Of a DNA stretch of 8,297 nucleotides, positions 5,392-8,297 are shown in pieces. Numbering within the stretch: the first letter of the stretch is position 1; every line of letters starts with the position of its first letter. The position numbers and the translations under genes are program-made. The stretch comes from Anaerolineales bacterium (GTDB lineage Bacteria; Chloroflexota; Anaerolineae; Anaerolineales; E44-bin32): the NCBI GenBank assembly GCA_023144145.1, contig JAGLGG010000060.1:1-8297 (forward strand), given 5' to 3'. A model generated the notes under the pieces. That model was not told the origin of the DNA, ran no database searches, and saw only the letters and a program-made list of their open reading frames with translations.

Positions 5392-6525
5392 ATGCAAACC
5401 TTGATTTATGAGGTGGGAGATAAACCCAAGGTCACAATTCAATCGATTGGTGGCGATTTACGCATTTCTGGACGGCAAGAAGAGCAGGTTGAGATCAAAG
5501 CGTATAGTGATGACGTGGATGTCGTTCAAAATGGTGATTCACTCATTATCAATTGCCCATCTGATTGCCTGATATTCCTCCCAAATGATTCTGCAATTAA
5601 TGCGGAGGCGATTGGAGGGGATGTGCGGGCAACCAATGTAAGAGGGGAAATGATGCTGCGCATTATTGGTGGTGATTTGAGCCTGCGGGGGATGGGTAAA
5701 GGCACATTTGAGACGATCGGTGGGAGTTTGCATGTTCGCAAAGGAACTGGTGATATCAGCATAGACCGGGTTGGTGGGGACGCGGTCGTCGATCGAATTT
5801 CAGGAAATGTAAAACTCCGCAGTGTGGGGGGAGATCTTCGACTTAGAAGAGTGGATGGTGCGGTTGAGGTCGATGTTGGGGGGGATGCGAGCGTAATGTT
5901 CACCACCTTGGGGGGTAAAAGAGTATCAGTAAAAGCAGGGGGTGATTTGTCTTGCTACTTGCCCGGGGATTCATCAGCGAAGGTCTCCGTTTCCGCTGGT
6001 GGGGATATACACATCCCTAACTCGATCGAGGTTGAAGACAAGGGGACCGGGAAAGTGTTCAAGCTTGGGGATGGCCAAATTCCGGTCGATCTTATTGCGG
6101 GCGGAAAACTATGGCTGCAGGGGGATAAAAGTTCTGATGACCTTCTCTACGCCAATTTAGGAGAATCTATTGCCTCACAAATTGAAACGGAAGTTGAGGC
6201 AGGAATTACACAGATGGAGGCTACATTAGAGGCGATTGGTGCAGGTGTGGGAGCGTTCTCGTCAGAGCGCATTGGGGAGCAGGTTCGACGCGCCGTAACT
6301 CGGGCAAGGCGAAAGGCCGAACAAGGGAAGAAACGTGCAGAGAGAGCGAGAAGACGTGCTGGAAAGAAATCTCGTTCCATTAAACATAATCTCAGCGGAC
6401 GTAGTGCAGGAAGGCCTGAAGATTCAGAGGATGAACACCTTTCCATACTACGCATGCTCGAAAAGGGAACTATCACAGTCGAAGAGGCAGAGAAGCTTCT
6501 TCAAGCATTAGAGGGGAGCGCGTGA
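5392..6525 (+). CDS. DUF4097-type beta-helix protein with basic segment and C-terminal SHOCT-like module
   Basis: This is a 377-residue protein of the DUF4097 (putative adhesin; YvlB/LiaX-like) group. Residues 15-240 are a repetitive beta-structure. GGD or GG turns recur at about 20, 75, 93, 110, 128, 146, 163, 183 and 203, mostly 17-20 residues apart, as in a right-handed beta-helix with one turn per repeat. Residues 255-290 are acidic to neutral and probably helical. Residues 298-330 are extremely rich in Arg and Lys (RRAVTRARRKAEQGKKRAER and onward) and would bind nucleic acid or an anionic membrane. Residues 349-372 (HLSILRMLEKGTITVEEAEK onward) repeat the SHOCT-like module of the two upstream genes. 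There is no signal peptide or membrane span, so despite the adhesin label it is predicted cytoplasmic or peripheral. The start has AGGAG at 5380-5384 with 7-base spacing. The stop overlaps the next gene. LiaX and YvlB in Firmicutes are linked to envelope stress; the same role here is inference. Confidence 0.85.
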   Translation: MQTLIYEVGDKPKVTIQSIGGDLRISGRQEEQVEIKAYSDDVDVVQNGDSLIINCPSDCLIFLPNDSAINAEAIGGDVRATNVRGEMMLRIIGGDLSLRGMGKGTFETIGGSLHVRKGTGDISIDRVGGDAVVDRISGNVKLRSVGGDLRLRRVDGAVEVDVGGDASVMFTTLGGKRVSVKAGGDLSCYLPGDSSAKVSVSAGGDIHIPNSIEVEDKGTGKVFKLGDGQIPVDLIAGGKLWLQGDKSSDDLLYANLGESIASQIETEVEAGITQMEATLEAIGAGVGAFSSERIGEQVRRAVTRARRKAEQGKKRAERARRRAGKKSRSIKHNLSGRSAGRPEDSEDEHLSILRMLEKGTITVEEAEKLLQALEGSA

Positions 6526-7487
6526 CCGCAGCGGTTCTCTCCCGAAGAAAAGATCCAAAAGGGCTTAGACTTATCGATCCCAGACGGGATATGTGGGCAA
6601 TTGCCGATCTGATTGAGTCAGCATTTCCTCTTGATTTTGACCCGGCTGGTCGACGGATGGTGCGAGAGATGAGGGCCTACGGACGTGCCGGAGTTGTTGG
6701 GTATTGGCTTGGCCGCATCTTTCTGCCTCCTGCTGCATTCCCTCTCGGATACGTGTGGGAGCAGGATGGAGCAGTGGTTGGCAGCGCGAGCCTACTCAGG
6801 GTTGATAGATACCCTGAACGTTGGGTGCTGGCCAACGTTGCCGTCAAAGCCGAATATCGCAGGCAAGGTATTGCGCGTGAACTTACCAAAGCGTCGGTCG
6901 ATCTCGCAAAACAACGCAAAGCCAAGGAGTTATTTCTGCAGGTAGATAGCTCAAATCAAGGGCCTCAAATTCTTTATGCTTCCATGGGATTTCATCCGCT
7001 TGTCACTCGTTCTAATTGGGTTAGATCAGCAAAAAGATCGATGGTGGTTGACGGGCAGATTGGCTTGGCGAGAGAAAGACGGGAGCAGGAATGGAAATCA
7101 CAACTTTCACTTGCCGAGCGACTTCACCCCGAAGGTTTAGTATGGCCATATCCGTTGACCTCAACCCTGTATCGACATCGTTGGATGCAGCAGATTTTCA
7201 GCACGCAAATGAATAAACACTGGGTCTGGGTGGAAGACGATCAACTCATGGGCTCACTTAGCGCGCGTTCACGCGTCTACAATCGCAAGCTGCGCTTCAT
7301 TCTGGTTGTTGATCCTGAGATGAGAGGGATCATCGAGCGTCCCCTATTAACGAAGGGGCTCAGTGCACTTGCCGACACACAAAGAGAAATCTTATTAGAT
7401 TACCCCGTTGGGTTAGCAGATCAGGATCTTGAGACCCTAGGATTCACAGCTCGACGAACCCTGACCTGGATGTCCAAGGAACTATGA
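6522..7487 (+). CDS. GNAT-family N-acetyltransferase, two GNAT-like halves
   Basis: This is a predicted acetyl-CoA-dependent N-acyltransferase; the substrate is unknown. In the N-terminal half, strand VLANVAVKAEYRRQGIARE (102-120) is motif A with the pyrophosphate-binding RRQGIA (113-118), and LYASMGFHPL (151-160) is motif B. The C-terminal half shows the same order in degenerate form: WVWVEDDQLMGSLSA (234-248), LRFILVVDPEMRGI (257-270) without the canonical Q/R-x-x-G-x-G/A, then LETLGFTARRTLTWM (303-317). It thus resembles tandem GNAT proteins with one active and one inactive domain. The GTG start at 6522 overlaps the upstream TGA by four bases (GTGA), so translation is probably coupled to the DUF4097 gene. 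The length of 321 residues fits a two-domain GNAT. It could modify a small molecule, a protein or an aminoglycoside-like compound; nothing in the sequence decides this. Confidence 0.85.
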   Translation: MTAAVLSRRKDPKGLRLIDPRRDMWAIADLIESAFPLDFDPAGRRMVREMRAYGRAGVVGYWLGRIFLPPAAFPLGYVWEQDGAVVGSASLLRVDRYPERWVLANVAVKAEYRRQGIARELTKASVDLAKQRKAKELFLQVDSSNQGPQILYASMGFHPLVTRSNWVRSAKRSMVVDGQIGLARERREQEWKSQLSLAERLHPEGLVWPYPLTSTLYRHRWMQQIFSTQMNKHWVWVEDDQLMGSLSARSRVYNRKLRFILVVDPEMRGIIERPLLTKGLSALADTQREILLDYPVGLADQDLETLGFTARRTLTWMSKEL

Positions 7488-7559
7488 GACCCCTTCGAGG
7501 TCATGTGGTTTAGCAGTATTTCAAGCGAGATAAACTCTGTTGATATCTGAGGATAGAGG

Positions 7560-8297
7560 ATGCTTCGTAACAAGAATTTCGTATTGCTTTGGATTTCGCA
7601 GTGCATATCCGGCGCAGGCGACACCTTCACCTTTTTAGCCCTTACCTTAAAGGTAAATGATTTCTATGTTGATCCAGGGGAGTCAGCAAGGGCGCTCAGT
7701 GGGGTATTGATTGCGTTTGCCCTACCGGTATTATTGTTTGGCATATTTGCAGGCACATTGGCTGATCGCTTGGATCGGAAAAAGATCATGATCGTTTCCG
7801 ACCTCCTCCGAGCGCTCGTTGTGCCTAGTTTCCTTCTGATCAAAACACCTGCCGATTTACCCTGGGCAATGCTCATCGCATTCCTGGTCTCCTCCTTTAG
7901 CGTATTCTTCTATCCTGCTCGTATGGCCTTGATACCGGTCGTGGTTAAAGAAGAAGATTTGATGACCGCCAATGGCTGGATGCAGATGGGATTAACCGTA
8001 GCCCGCCTCGCAGGACCTGTATTGGCAGGCATTGTTGTCGGAACTTGGGGGGTGGGGCTTGCTTTTGGGATTGATTCGGTAAGCTTCTTGGTTTCCGGGG
8101 CCCTGCTTCTTGGCATTTCGGGAATTACCACCAAGGTAAAACGAGATGCAGTTGCTTCAAATACAGCCTGGGGTGATATTAAAGATGGCCTTCTGTATGC
8201 TGGAAAGAGCCGTCTCATAAAAGGTGTAACTCTTGGTCTTTCATTAGCTATGCTTGGTTTGGGTGCGGTAAACGTTCTTTTTGTTCCATTCATGAGA
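7560..8297 (+). CDS. MFS transporter, partial (3' end beyond the window)
   Basis: The first 246 residues of a major facilitator superfamily efflux-type permease are open to the window edge with no stop. The N terminus MLRNKNFVLLWISQCISGAG starts with short basic residues followed by TM1, as in the MFS_3/EntS-like drug or siderophore exporters. Further hydrophobic spans are at about 45-66, 80-95, 101-120, 143-163 and 165-188, with another beginning near 222. The cytoplasmic loop GTLADRLDRKK (65-75) is the MFS signature motif A (G-x-x-x-D-R-x-x-R-K). FFYPARMALIP (116-126) and AGPVLAGIV (151-159) are also typical of this group. ATG 7560 has GAGGA at 7549-7553 with 6-base spacing. It starts 72 bases after the GNAT gene on the same strand and is probably cotranscribed. 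Substrate is unknown. Confidence 0.88.
   Translation, partial: MLRNKNFVLLWISQCISGAGDTFTFLALTLKVNDFYVDPGESARALSGVLIAFALPVLLFGIFAGTLADRLDRKKIMIVSDLLRALVVPSFLLIKTPADLPWAMLIAFLVSSFSVFFYPARMALIPVVVKEEDLMTANGWMQMGLTVARLAGPVLAGIVVGTWGVGLAFGIDSVSFLVSGALLLGISGITTKVKRDAVASNTAWGDIKDGLLYAGKSRLIKGVTLGLSLAMLGLGAVNVLFVPFMR

Noticed and set aside
5526..5906. Minus-strand open frame of 126 codons opposite the beta-helix gene
   Set aside because: It is rich in Ser, Pro and Thr, as expected from reading the GGD repeat backwards; it is a shadow of the repetitive plus-strand gene.
5392..6525. GGD repeats as a DNA-level tandem repeat or CRISPR-like array
   Set aside because: The repeats are conserved at the protein level only; the nucleotide copies diverge and no constant repeat/variable spacer pattern exists.
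7489..7503. GACC...GGTC inverted repeat after the GNAT stop as a terminator
   Set aside because: It has only four base pairs plus a mismatch and no following T tract, so read-through into the MFS gene is expected.
7664..8293. Two minus-strand open frames (7664-7876 and 7910-8293)
   Set aside because: They lie antisense to the clearly recognisable MFS transporter, whose reading frame is open from 7560 to the window end.
4588..8297. Phage-defence or toxin-antitoxin system
   Set aside because: No nuclease, ATPase, toxin or restriction-type motif is present; the small proteins are DUF2089 and SHOCT-like and the others are GNAT and MFS. A GNAT toxin pair would need an adjacent antitoxin of the RHH type, which is absent.

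Overview
The window reads as ordinary bacterial chromosome with moderate, roughly balanced GC. It probably comes from a member of the Chloroflexota (Anaerolineae/Dehalococcoidia/SAR202-like). That placement is an inference from the DUF2089 / SHOCT-like / DUF4097 gene set and the style of the GNAT protein; there is no rRNA or other phylogenetic marker. I see no insertion sequence, phage gene, CRISPR array, tRNA or rRNA. Coding density is high except for about 500 bases at 4091-4587.

Left part (1-4090): a plus-strand surE nucleotidase gene (96-923) faces a minus-strand three-gene run. In transcription order the run is a class V (alanine/serine-glyoxylate type) aminotransferase (4090-3014), an RlmD/TrmA-type Fe-S RNA m5U methyltransferase (2988-1765) and an inositol-monophosphatase/SuhB family phosphatase (1755-943). 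Gaps of 25 and 9 bases suggest one operon, read from a candidate extended -10 promoter at 4121-4149. surE and the phosphatase gene converge with only 19 bases between them and no visible terminator.

Middle (4091-4587): an AT-rich divergent control region. It has a near-consensus sigma-70 promoter on the plus strand (4236-4263, with an extended -10). Immediately upstream is a 23-base hyphenated dyad, and two TAATATTA palindromes are spaced exactly 21 bases apart. The transcript has a leader of about 300 bases. This leader holds a possible 60-residue small protein and a 14-base perfect palindrome.

Right part (4588-8297): a plus-strand operon of five genes. They are a DUF2089 zinc-ribbon/HTH protein, a small SHOCT-like protein, a DUF4097-type beta-helix protein with a very basic C-terminal segment, a GNAT acetyltransferase with two GNAT-like halves, and an MFS exporter cut off by the window end. 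The most interesting point is that the first three proteins, otherwise unrelated, each carry the same helical-hairpin module of about 25 residues (pattern IL..L..G.I..EEA). It is C-terminal in the first, N-terminal in the second and C-terminal in the third. This suggests a regulator, an adaptor and a beta-helix effector that work together, possibly in envelope stress as proposed for the LiaX/YvlB relatives in Firmicutes. The acetyltransferase and exporter may be downstream outputs. The combined function is inference; the shared module and the gene order are seen directly.
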